Positions 1 through 5,500 of a stretch of DNA of 5,669 nt are shown piece by piece; positions within the stretch are counted from its first letter, which is position 1; every line of letters starts with the position of its first letter. The notes under the pieces were generated by a model. That model was not told the DNA's origin. It did not search any database and saw only the letters and a program-made list of their open reading frames with translations. This DNA is from Bacillota bacterium (GTDB lineage Bacteria; Bacillota; UBA4882; UBA8346), in contig DNPP01000253.1 of NCBI GenBank assembly GCA_003501365.1, positions 2,838 through 8,506 of the forward strand, written 5' to 3'. A program made the position numbers and the translations under genes.

Positions 1-516
1 GACATTCAACAGCTAATGCTTGGCTTGATGTTGATGGTGGTCGTCCCCACATTTGCCGGTATTATCGTCCATGATCTCTCTCGGGGTCAAGTGGGCCGGA
101 AATGGCGCTTCATCAACGGCCCGGTCACCAAGATTTTATTGGCAGCGGTGGTTGCTATCAACCTGGCGGTAGCCTGGAATTCATTGCACTTGTTAAAAGC
201 CAGCCTGGTGATTATCGTCGCCTTGGTCCTGGTGTTGGGTTGTTCCGGTTATTTATTGGGTTATTTTGTGGCCAAGTTGGCCAAACTTTCGCCGACTCAT
301 ATCAACACCTTTATTTTTTCCGTCGGGATGCGGAACATTACCGCCGGCCTGGTGATGGCCTTACAATATTTTACTGAGTTAACTGCCATCCCGGTTGTTT
401 TCTCGATCCTCCTTCAGCAACCGTTGGCTGCGCTTTGTCACCGCTTCCTAGTGATCAAGAAGAAAGATAGTGTTCTATCGGATGTGGAACAATCGAACCC
501 TAACGGGATGACGTAA
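1..516 (+). CDS. BASS family (bile acid:sodium symporter-like) transporter, C-terminal part
   Basis: This is the 3' end of a membrane transporter gene. The frame is open from base 1 and runs through the first in-frame ATG at 16, so the true start lies outside the window; 171 residues are visible. At least five hydrophobic segments can be seen, near residues 6-23, 44-60, 67-92, 102-121 and 127-145, ending in a short polar, charged tail. The segment FIFSVGMRNITAGLVMAL followed by a proline-containing helix (TAIPVVFSILLQQPLAAL) is the part I recognise as BASS-like; the family has a conserved G(M)xN motif in a broken helix that contributes to sodium and substrate binding. Members import organic anions with Na+ in the cytoplasmic membrane. 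The substrate cannot be told: bile acids are unlikely in bacteria, while pantoate, pyruvate-like or other organic acids are known for relatives. It converges on the hydrolase gene downstream and has no visible functional link to pfl. Confidence 0.82.
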   Translation, partial: DIQQLMLGLMLMVVVPTFAGIIVHDLSRGQVGRKWRFINGPVTKILLAAVVAINLAVAWNSLHLLKASLVIIVALVLVLGCSGYLLGYFVAKLAKLSPTHINTFIFSVGMRNITAGLVMALQYFTELTAIPVVFSILLQQPLAALCHRFLVIKKKDSVLSDVEQSNPNGMT

Positions 517-523
517 ACCTTGT

Positions 524-575
524 TCCGGCAATTTTTCAATTTTAAAGGAATTTGCAGTTTACTTGCCGGATTTAT
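524..575 (+). terminator. Weak hairpin between convergent genes, possible terminator
   Basis: TCCGGCAA (524-531) is the exact reverse complement of TTGCCGGA (563-570), and TTTAT follows on the + strand. It lies 8 bases after the transporter stop codon and before the end of the opposing hydrolase gene, which is where a terminator is expected. The loop is long (31 nt) and AT-rich, and the T-tract is short, so termination strength is doubtful. On the - strand no T-run follows the stem. Confidence 0.33.
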
Positions 576-584
576 GGTAAAGTA

Positions 585-1718
585 CTATTTTAGGGCCAGA
601 AACATTTCGTTAAAGATCACCCAATTTTGGTGGAACCCGTAAGGGGAATTTAGACCGCTCCAAAAACCTACCCCGCCTAAGCCAAAATTCCTGGCGCCGG
701 CATATTTGGCTCTGACGGAACGACTATCTTCAAACCAGACGACATGTTCATTGCCTGTTTCGTATGTATAATGGAAGTTTGGCGACTCCGCCACGGGGTC
801 ATAGTCGATCGTCGCCCCGAAACGGCGGGCTACATCGTATACATCGACTAGATTGACGGCTTTGGCTGAACTGCCGGGCGTAAAGGGCAGTTGCCAGTCA
901 TAACCGTAAAGGGGGATTCCTTGAATGATTTTGGCCCGGGGTATCGTTGATACGGCGTAGGATAAAACTTTTCGGACTTCGTTATTGGGGGCCACGGCCA
1001 TGGGAGGACCCGTCATATACCCCCAATCATAGGTCATAATAAAAATTAAATCCGCCCATTGGCCAAGGGTTTGGTAATCAAATGCATCCTCCGGACTATC
1101 CGAATTCTTGGGTGGGACCGTCAGGGTAACCAGGTACCCGTCTGCCCCCAGGATCCGCTTGATATCGCGGACAAATTTGCTATAGAGTTGCCGGTCTTCC
1201 CGTTTGATATTTTCGAAATCGAGATTGACTCCGGCAAAACCGAAATGGGCCAATACCTGGATCAAGTTGATGATGGTTTGGTTCTTTACGGTTGGATTGC
1301 CGATGATCGCTCTGGCCAAGTCCGGGTCAAATCCCTCGGGACCCAGATTGGTAATTACGAGTAATGGTAGGATGTGATGGGACTTTAAGAGCGAAACATA
1401 GCGTTCAATAGCGGTATCTTTGGGAATGATGAACACACCGTCGACTGATACCGGCAGTTGAAATAGCGCCCCGTAGGTAATTAACGAGTCGATTTCCGTT
1501 AGGGTCCGACCTAAATCCTCCAAATTGCGCAGTTGAAAATAGCCTAAACTCACAATGACTCTGCGCAGATGGGGAATTAGGATAGCCTGCCCGCTCACCA
1601 ACGGTTCTGTGGGAGAGAGGCCATTTAAATACGATAATTCGGCGATTGAGATGTTCAGTCGATTAGCAATATCGGCCAATGACTCATCCGGTTGCACGAC
1701 ATAGATGTCTGTTTCCAG
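585..1718 (-). CDS. LysM domain + glycoside hydrolase family 18 protein (spore-lysin-like)
   Basis: Predicted peptidoglycan-binding glycosidase, related to spore cortex or coat N-acetylglucosaminidases such as SleL/YaaH. With the start chosen here it is 377 aa. Residues 4-49 form one LysM domain (IYVVQPDESLADIAN, then LNGL, then VSGQAILIP), followed by a GH18 barrel. Visible GH18 hallmarks are GVNLDFEN with the catalytic acid Glu169 (codon 1212-1214), IMTYDWGY, GIPLYGYDW and VWFEDSRS. The first conventional start is GTG at 1695-1697, but it falls inside the LysM core, at the second V of IYVV, and has no well-placed Shine-Dalgarno. The frame stays open only to a TGA at 1725-1727. Within those codons, CTG at 1716-1718 has GGAAGTG 7 nt upstream, giving an N-terminus (M)ETDIYVV typical of this family, so I place the start there. 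A GTG start would give 370 aa. There is no signal peptide, as in mother-cell-made spore proteins. A non-sporulation role is possible. Confidence 0.88.
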   Translation of the reverse strand: METDIYVVQPDESLADIANRLNISIAELSYLNGLSPTEPLVSGQAILIPHLRRVIVSLGYFQLRNLEDLGRTLTEIDSLITYGALFQLPVSVDGVFIIPKDTAIERYVSLLKSHHILPLLVITNLGPEGFDPDLARAIIGNPTVKNQTIINLIQVLAHFGFAGVNLDFENIKREDRQLYSKFVRDIKRILGADGYLVTLTVPPKNSDSPEDAFDYQTLGQWADLIFIMTYDWGYMTGPPMAVAPNNEVRKVLSYAVSTIPRAKIIQGIPLYGYDWQLPFTPGSSAKAVNLVDVYDVARRFGATIDYDPVAESPNFHYTYETGNEHVVWFEDSRSVRAKYAGARNFGLGGVGFWSGLNSPYGFHQNWVIFNEMFLALK

Positions 1719-1725
1719 TGCGGTT

Positions 1726-1732
1726 CACTTCC
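1726..1732 (-). promoter_or_regulatory. Ribosome binding site that favours a CTG start
   Basis: On the - strand this reads GGAAGTG, one mismatch from GGAGGTG, and ends 7 nt before CTG at 1716-1718. The alternative GTG at 1695-1697 has only GGAAA more than 14 nt upstream. The site is therefore the main sequence argument, besides LysM completeness, for the upstream start. Confidence 0.45.
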
Positions 1733-1821
1733 AGACTTTGACGTAAATACTAATCCGCCGGTATTCCGGGGCAATCGAAAGGATCAAAATAACCAGGTTG
1801 ATACCATATTATTTAGTAGTC

Positions 1822-1850
1822 TATCTTATGTTAAAACTCTTATAGGGGTT
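1822..1850 (-). promoter_or_regulatory. Sigma-K-like (mother-cell) promoter candidate for the LysM-GH18 gene
   Basis: On the - strand the sequence reads AAC (1848-1850), 17 nt of spacer, then CATAAGATA (1822-1830). This fits the Bacillus sigma-K pattern AC-N17-CATAnnnTA. It would start transcription roughly 95 nt before the proposed start codon. Sigma-K acts in the mother cell late in sporulation, which would suit a spore lysin. The motif is short and AT-rich and could occur by chance; sigma-E also drives some relatives. Confidence 0.38.
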
Positions 1851-1872
1851 ACGTTTGCCTATCGATTGGCGC

Positions 1873-1901
1873 TTGACTTCGTTCCTAAAATTGGGTACAA
1901 T
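1873..1901 (+). promoter_or_regulatory. Sigma-A promoter of the riboswitch-pflB-pflA transcript
   Basis: TTGACT (1873-1878), a 17-bp spacer and TACAAT (1896-1901) are each one base from the vegetative consensus TTGACA/TATAAT, at ideal spacing. Transcription should start near 1908, about 19 nt before the first paired base of the riboswitch aptamer. This fits well with a short leader whose function is the riboswitch. Confidence 0.85.
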
Positions 1902-1926
1902 TAAATTAATGATTGATTAAATTTGA

Positions 1927-2022
1927 CCTGTATTACTGGCGGATAAAGTGGGTTACCACGGGGGAATACAGGGAAAAACGTAATGCCGGCCGCCTGGGCG
2001 CCATATGCCCAGGCGGCTTTTT
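1927..2022 (+). promoter_or_regulatory. ZTP/ZMP riboswitch (pfl motif) with expression-platform terminator
   Basis: A cis-acting RNA in the leader that senses the purine intermediate ZMP/ZTP (AICAR phosphates), a signal of 10-formyl-THF shortage. The layout follows the known pfl motif. P1 is a perfect 8-bp stem, CCTGTATT (1927-1934) with AATACAGG (1965-1972). Its 5' strand is followed by the conserved ACTGGCG (1935-1941). P2 is GTGG (1948-1951) with CCAC (1956-1959), then the G-rich GGGGG (1960-1964). After a 15-nt linker comes the conserved 3' element CCGCCTGGGC (1990-1999). That element is also the 5' arm of an intrinsic terminator ending at 2022. In this class, ligand binding stabilises the 3' aptamer domain and prevents terminator formation, so it acts as an ON switch. 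The gene downstream is pflB, the gene family that gave the motif its name. Identification is by eye against the remembered consensus, not a covariance search. Confidence 0.88.
1989..2022 (+). terminator. Riboswitch-controlled intrinsic terminator in the pflB leader
   Basis: GCCGCCTGGGC (1989-1999) pairs perfectly over 11 bp with GCCCAGGCGGC (2007-2017) around a 7-nt loop, and TTTTT follows at 2018-2022. This is a strong rho-independent terminator between the promoter and the pflB start, so most transcripts should stop here unless the stem is disrupted. The 5' arm contains the conserved ZTP-aptamer sequence, making the two folds mutually exclusive. Confidence 0.9.
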
Positions 2023-2048
2023 ATATGCGCCGGAGGCAGTGGACCAAA

Positions 2049-2055
2049 AGGAGGG
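2049..2055 (+). promoter_or_regulatory. Ribosome binding site fixing the pflB start
   Basis: AGGAGGG lies 8 nt before ATG 2064-2066. It rules out the longer in-frame opening at ATG 1983, which lies within the leader just before the terminator stem and whose extra 27 codons match nothing in the PflB family. Confidence 0.85.
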
Positions 2056-2063
2056 AATTGTCG

Positions 2064-4289
2064 ATGGAGCCGTTACCGTGGCGAAATTTTCAAGGAAAAG
2101 GGTGGCAGGACCGGATCGACGTGGCTGAATTTGTGGGGGACAATTACCGGCCATATTATGGCACAGCTGAATTTTTGGAAGGCAAGACCGAAAAGACCAG
2201 CCGGTTGTGGGACAAATGTTTACAATTGATGGCCGATGAACGGGCCGCCGGGGGGGTTCTGGAGATCGATACCCGCCGGGTGGCCGGGATTACGGCCTGG
2301 GGTCCCGGGTATATCCAACCGGATGATGAGGTGATTGTTGGGTTACAAACCGATAAACCGTTAAAACGGATGGTGAATCCTTGGGGCGGTTGGCGGATGG
2401 TAGAGGCGGCCTGTGAAGCCAGGAACGTCAAACCCGATCTTACGATGGCCAAGATTTTCACCCGGTACCGACGCACTCAAAATGAAGCGATCTTCCGGAT
2501 TTATACCCCGGCGATGCGCCAGGCCAGAAAGCTTGGAATCATTACCGGCCTCCCGGATGCTTACGGTCGGGGCAGGTTAATCGGAGATTACCGCCGGGTT
2601 GCGCTATACGGGACGGAGTTTTTGATGCGGGAGAAGCAAAAGGATCTTTACGCCATGGATAACGTTGATGATACTACCGTTCATCTGCGGGAAGACATCG
2701 CAGACCAGGTACGGGCCTTGGAACGAATGGCGGAACTCGGAAAAAGTTATGGCTGCGATATTTCCCGTCCGGCAACCAATGCTCGGGAGGCAGTACAGTG
2801 GTTATATCTGGCTTATCTGTGCGCCGTCAAGGAACAAAACGGAGCGGCGATGTCCTTTGGCCACAACAGCCCGTTTCTGGATATTTATATTGAACGCGAT
2901 GTAGCCGAAGGAGCTCTTACCGAAACCGAGGCGCAGGAATTAATCGACCAACTGGTGATTAAGCTGCGTTTGGTCCGCCATTTGCGTACTCCCGACTATG
3001 ACCAGTTGTTTGCGGGCGATCCCACCTGGATTACCGAGTCCCTGGGCGGTATGGGTGAAGATGGCCGCCCCCTGGTGACCAAGACCGATTTTCGTTGGTT
3101 ACAGACCTTACGAAATCTGGGCCCGGCTCCGGAACCCAATCTGACCATACTCTCCAGCCCTCGTTTGCCGGAAGCTTTCCGTGATTTTTGTGCGGAGATA
3201 GCCATTAAAACTTCGGCGATCCAGTTTGAAAATGATGAATTGATGCGCCCGATCTTTGGCGACAATTACGCGATTTCCTGTTGCGTTTCCGCCACTCGGG
3301 TGGGACGGGATATGCAATTTTTTGGGGCCCGAGTAAATTTGGTAAAGGCGCTGTTACTTGCCATTAATGGCGGCAAGGATGAGTTAACCGGGGCGCAGGT
3401 GCTCGAAGTCCCGCAATTAACCGGCGAATATTTAGAATGGGATCAAGTCTGGCATAATTATGAAAGAGTCTTAAACTGGTTAGCGGTGCTCTATAGCCGC
3501 ACCATGAATTGTATTCATTACATGCATGATAAGTATAACTACGAACGGGTCCAGATGGCTTTGATCGATTCAAATCCCCACCGGTATATGGCATTCGGGA
3601 TAGCCGGTTTGTCGGTGGTGGCCGATTCCTTAAGCGCCATTCGTTATGGCCGGGTCAAAGTTGTCCGCAATGAACAGGGGATCGCCAAGGAATTTATCGC
3701 CGGCGGAGATTTTCCTTATTACGGTAATGATGATGACCGGGTTGACGGTTTGGCGGTCCGGGTTATCCGTTATTTTTATAGTACCCTCGCCGCGCAGCCG
3801 ATTTACCGCAATGCGGTCCCGACGCTTTCGATCCTCACGATTACATCCAATGTGGTTTATGGTAAAAAAACCGGCCCTACCCCGGATGGACGGCTACCGG
3901 GTAAACCATTTGCCCCCGGAGCCAACCCGATGCATGGTAGAGAAAAAAGCGGCGTTGTGGCTGCTATGCATTCGATTGCCAAAATACCTTACGATATTTG
4001 CCGGGATGGCGTCTCTTATACATTTTCCATTACCCCGAGAGCTTTAGGACTTGAGTCGGGGGAGCGTACCCGGAATTTACTATCGTTGATCGACGGGTAT
4101 TTCGGCGCCCTGGGACATCATATCAATGTGAATGTCTATAACCGGGAAACGCTTATTGAGGCCATGGAACATCCGGAATTGTACCCTAATCTGACGATCC
4201 GGGTGTCCGGTTATGCGGTCAATTTCATCAAACTCAGCCGGGAACAGCAGTTGGAAGTGATTGAAAGAACGATTTATGAGAGGATGTAG
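2064..4289 (+). CDS. pflB: Formate C-acetyltransferase (pyruvate formate-lyase), glycyl radical enzyme
   Basis: Converts pyruvate plus CoA to acetyl-CoA plus formate in the cytoplasm, using a glycyl radical that oxygen destroys. The 741-aa product resembles E. coli PflB (760 aa) along its whole length. Recognisable blocks include FVGDNYRPYYG near the N-terminus, LPDAYGRGRLIGDYRRVALYG, ISRPATNAREAVQW, NGAAMSFGHN, SLGGMGEDGRPLVTK, IHYMHDKYNYE, LTITSNVVYGKKTG and TPDGR...FAPGANPMHGR. The adjacent catalytic cysteines are Cys406-Cys407 in ISCCVS (3279-3284). The radical glycine is Gly716 in IRVSGYAV (codon 4209-4211), 25 residues from the C-terminus. The two-cysteine motif separates it from diol dehydratases and other glycyl radical enzymes, which have a single catalytic Cys. 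Compared with E. coli it has small deletions, for example after AINGGKD and near the GHHINVNV segment. It is the first gene behind the ZTP riboswitch and is followed by its activase. No focA formate channel gene adjoins it here. Confidence 0.98.
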   Translation: MEPLPWRNFQGKGWQDRIDVAEFVGDNYRPYYGTAEFLEGKTEKTSRLWDKCLQLMADERAAGGVLEIDTRRVAGITAWGPGYIQPDDEVIVGLQTDKPLKRMVNPWGGWRMVEAACEARNVKPDLTMAKIFTRYRRTQNEAIFRIYTPAMRQARKLGIITGLPDAYGRGRLIGDYRRVALYGTEFLMREKQKDLYAMDNVDDTTVHLREDIADQVRALERMAELGKSYGCDISRPATNAREAVQWLYLAYLCAVKEQNGAAMSFGHNSPFLDIYIERDVAEGALTETEAQELIDQLVIKLRLVRHLRTPDYDQLFAGDPTWITESLGGMGEDGRPLVTKTDFRWLQTLRNLGPAPEPNLTILSSPRLPEAFRDFCAEIAIKTSAIQFENDELMRPIFGDNYAISCCVSATRVGRDMQFFGARVNLVKALLLAINGGKDELTGAQVLEVPQLTGEYLEWDQVWHNYERVLNWLAVLYSRTMNCIHYMHDKYNYERVQMALIDSNPHRYMAFGIAGLSVVADSLSAIRYGRVKVVRNEQGIAKEFIAGGDFPYYGNDDDRVDGLAVRVIRYFYSTLAAQPIYRNAVPTLSILTITSNVVYGKKTGPTPDGRLPGKPFAPGANPMHGREKSGVVAAMHSIAKIPYDICRDGVSYTFSITPRALGLESGERTRNLLSLIDGYFGALGHHINVNVYNRETLIEAMEHPELYPNLTIRVSGYAVNFIKLSREQQLEVIERTIYERM

Positions 4290-4290
4290 G

Positions 4291-4480
4291 ACCTAACCCT
4301 TGCCCTTCCCCATGAAGCTGTTAAATTGGGCTAAGTCAGGTGGAAGGGTAATCTTTGACTTTGATGTCTAAGTGCGGTATGAACAATGATGGTTTAAGAA
4401 AGCCTGCAAGGTCCGGGGTTACCCTTCCACTTGAACCGGCTTTTCAGTACCACATCTAAGGGGAAGGGCGAGGGTTAGGT
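4291..4480. repeat. 190-bp nested palindrome between pflB and pflA (MITE/REP-like or structured RNA)
   Basis: The outer arms 4291-4311 and 4460-4480 are complementary over 21 positions with one G-U type exception. An inner hairpin pairs 4337-4363 with 4407-4433, including a 15-bp block (4337-4351/4419-4433) with one wobble, and it continues through wobbles and one mismatch to GACTTTG/CAAGGTC. About 25 nt on each side between the two stems are mostly unpaired, and a 43-nt loop closes the tip. The four main arms share a 12-nt motif: TTGCCCTTCCCC (4300-4311), TTACCCTTCCAC (4419-4430), and its reverse complement at 4340-4351 and, with changes, 4460-4471. There is no T-tract, so it is not a classical terminator. 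It begins 1 nt after the pflB stop. No target-site duplication is visible. It contains no convincing gene. Confidence 0.72.
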
Positions 4481-4498
4481 GAATTAAGATCCAGTGAC

Positions 4499-4505
4499 AG
4501 GAGGG
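4499..4505 (+). promoter_or_regulatory. Ribosome binding site fixing a TTG start for pflA
   Basis: AGGAGGG ends 9 nt before TTG 4515-4517. The longer GTG start at 4494 would place this site inside the coding region and has no such site upstream. Confidence 0.7.
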
Positions 4506-4514
4506 TATATCTTT

Positions 4515-5240
4515 TTGGGCAGAATCCAATCCATCCAAAGTTTCTCGACATTTGACGGGCCGGGTTCCCGGTGTGTGGTTTTTTTGCAAGGCTGCCCCAT
4601 GGGTTGCATTTTTTGTCACAATCCCGAATCATGGGATTTCAATTCCGGCGAGGAGCTGGATGCCCAAACCTTATTGCGCCGGTTGGGTCGGTTTCGTCCT
4701 TTTTTAAGCAATCCCGGTCTTACCGTCAGCGGCGGCGAACCCCTGGCCCAACCTCAATTCACCCTGGAGTTAATCGGCCGGGCCAAGACCCAAGGATGGC
4801 ATGTCGCAGTTGATACCTCGGGCTGGGGCCCTTTGGAACCATTTAGGGAAATCACCCAAGCCGCTGATCTAGTTATTTTTTCAATCAAACATCCATTAAC
4901 TCCAATGCGACTGGCGCCGGGAAGCAACCTTCAAAACACGCTGACGAATTGGCGAACTCTGGCCACGCTAAAAATTCCGGTTTGGTTACGATACGTGCTA
5001 ATCCCCGGTTGGAGTGATGAACCGGAAAGTTTACAAACATTAGGAGTTATCGCCAATGAACTTCCCAACTTGGAACGTTTGGAGGTACTTCCTTTTAACA
5101 ATTTAGCCAAGGATAAATGGCTTAAAATGGGCAAAGAGAGTCCGATTTTTAACGGGGCCCAACGTAAAGTCACGGAAGAACAAATTTTAAGGGCAGAACA
5201 GCTGACAGCTTGGCGTCGCCCAAATTATTCTTCCGAATAA
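4515..5240 (+). CDS. pflA: Pyruvate formate-lyase activating enzyme (radical SAM)
   Basis: Uses S-adenosylmethionine and a [4Fe-4S] cluster to abstract a hydrogen from the PflB glycine, switching the lyase on under anaerobic conditions. The product is 241 aa, close to E. coli PflA (246 aa). The radical-SAM cluster motif CPMGCIFC supplies Cys27, Cys31 and Cys34. It is followed by HNPESWD, matching CHNRDTWD of E. coli. Further marks are TFDGPGSR (12-19), the SAM-binding SGGEP (72-76), VDTSG (99-103), RYVLIPG (159-165) and DKWLKMG near the C-terminus. There is no extra ferredoxin-like cluster insert, unlike activases of diol dehydratase or benzylsuccinate synthase, which supports PFL as its target. 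I chose the TTG start because it has a strong Shine-Dalgarno and gives (M)GRIQSI, which aligns with family N-termini such as GRIHSFE. It lies 225 nt behind pflB, separated by the palindromic element, and is probably co-transcribed. Confidence 0.96.
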   Translation: MGRIQSIQSFSTFDGPGSRCVVFLQGCPMGCIFCHNPESWDFNSGEELDAQTLLRRLGRFRPFLSNPGLTVSGGEPLAQPQFTLELIGRAKTQGWHVAVDTSGWGPLEPFREITQAADLVIFSIKHPLTPMRLAPGSNLQNTLTNWRTLATLKIPVWLRYVLIPGWSDEPESLQTLGVIANELPNLERLEVLPFNNLAKDKWLKMGKESPIFNGAQRKVTEEQILRAEQLTAWRRPNYSSE

Positions 5241-5500
5241 TTCCACCAAAGAAAAGAGTGGGTAAGCTGTTTTTTGCAGCGATCACCGGAAACCATGGAG
5301 CCATGATTCTTACCAAGGTGCATTTTAAAAGGATTACTCAAAATGATATCTCGTGAGTTTACAAAATTTGCATCAATTTTAATGTTTCTTGGCATGTAAA
5401 TTTCGGATCATTCATGCTAAAATAAAAGCTTAAAGCATATTTACCATCATTGATGCTCGTTTTGGGGTTGGCCCTGAATGAATTTTAGCGGAGGAATTCC
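5241..5500. other. Non-coding gap between pflA and the lrgA-like gene
   Basis: No credible gene is seen in these 260 bases. The first part (5261-5314) is bounded by GGTAAG and CTTACC, and inside it GCTG/CAGC (5266-5280, six T's in the loop) and CATGG/CCATG (5294-5305) could form small helices. None makes a clean intrinsic terminator. The second part is AT-rich. It carries GCATCAAT (5370-5377) and its exact reverse complement ATTGATGC (5449-5456), which flank the promoter candidate for the next gene and might be operator half-sites. Confidence 0.5.
5415..5423 (+). promoter_or_regulatory. Extended -10 promoter candidate for the lrgA-like gene
   Basis: TGCTAAAAT fits an extended -10 element (TGn plus TAAAAT, one base from TATAAT). 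The best -35 at 17 bp spacing (TGTAAA) is poor, as is common for extended -10 promoters or ones needing an activator. Transcription would begin near 5430, about 70 nt before the start codon. Confidence 0.42.

Noticed and set aside
1692..1904. 70-aa open frame on the + strand
   Set aside because: It overlaps the start and promoter region of the LysM-GH18 gene in antisense and the sigma-A promoter of pfl. The peptide has no recognisable features and there is no good ribosome binding site.
1983..2063. N-terminal extension of pflB from ATG 1983 (27 extra codons)
   Set aside because: It runs through the terminator hairpin and leader, matches no PflB N-terminus, and the strong AGGAGGG site points to ATG 2064.
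1913..2128. 71-aa open frame across the pfl leader
   Set aside because: It is fully explained by the riboswitch, the terminator and an out-of-frame overlap with pflB.
3646..4047. 133-aa open frame on the + strand inside pflB
   Set aside because: It is a shadow of the pflB reading frame in another phase. The peptide is rich in R, S and P with no domain, while pflB is fully conserved over the same bases.
4419..4619. 66-aa - strand frame across the palindrome and pflA start
   Set aside because: It spans the inverted repeat and the antisense of conserved pflA codons, with no supporting start site.
5261..5314. Multi-branched fold resembling a small RNA or tRNA-like structure
   Set aside because: Helices are only 4-6 bp with tight loops, there is no tRNA consensus and no terminator, so the support is too weak for an RNA gene call.
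5390..5406. Possible sigma-54 promoter (TGGCATG...TTTCG) before the lrgA-like gene
   Set aside because: The -24 half looks right, but the invariant GC at -12 is missing at the required spacing.
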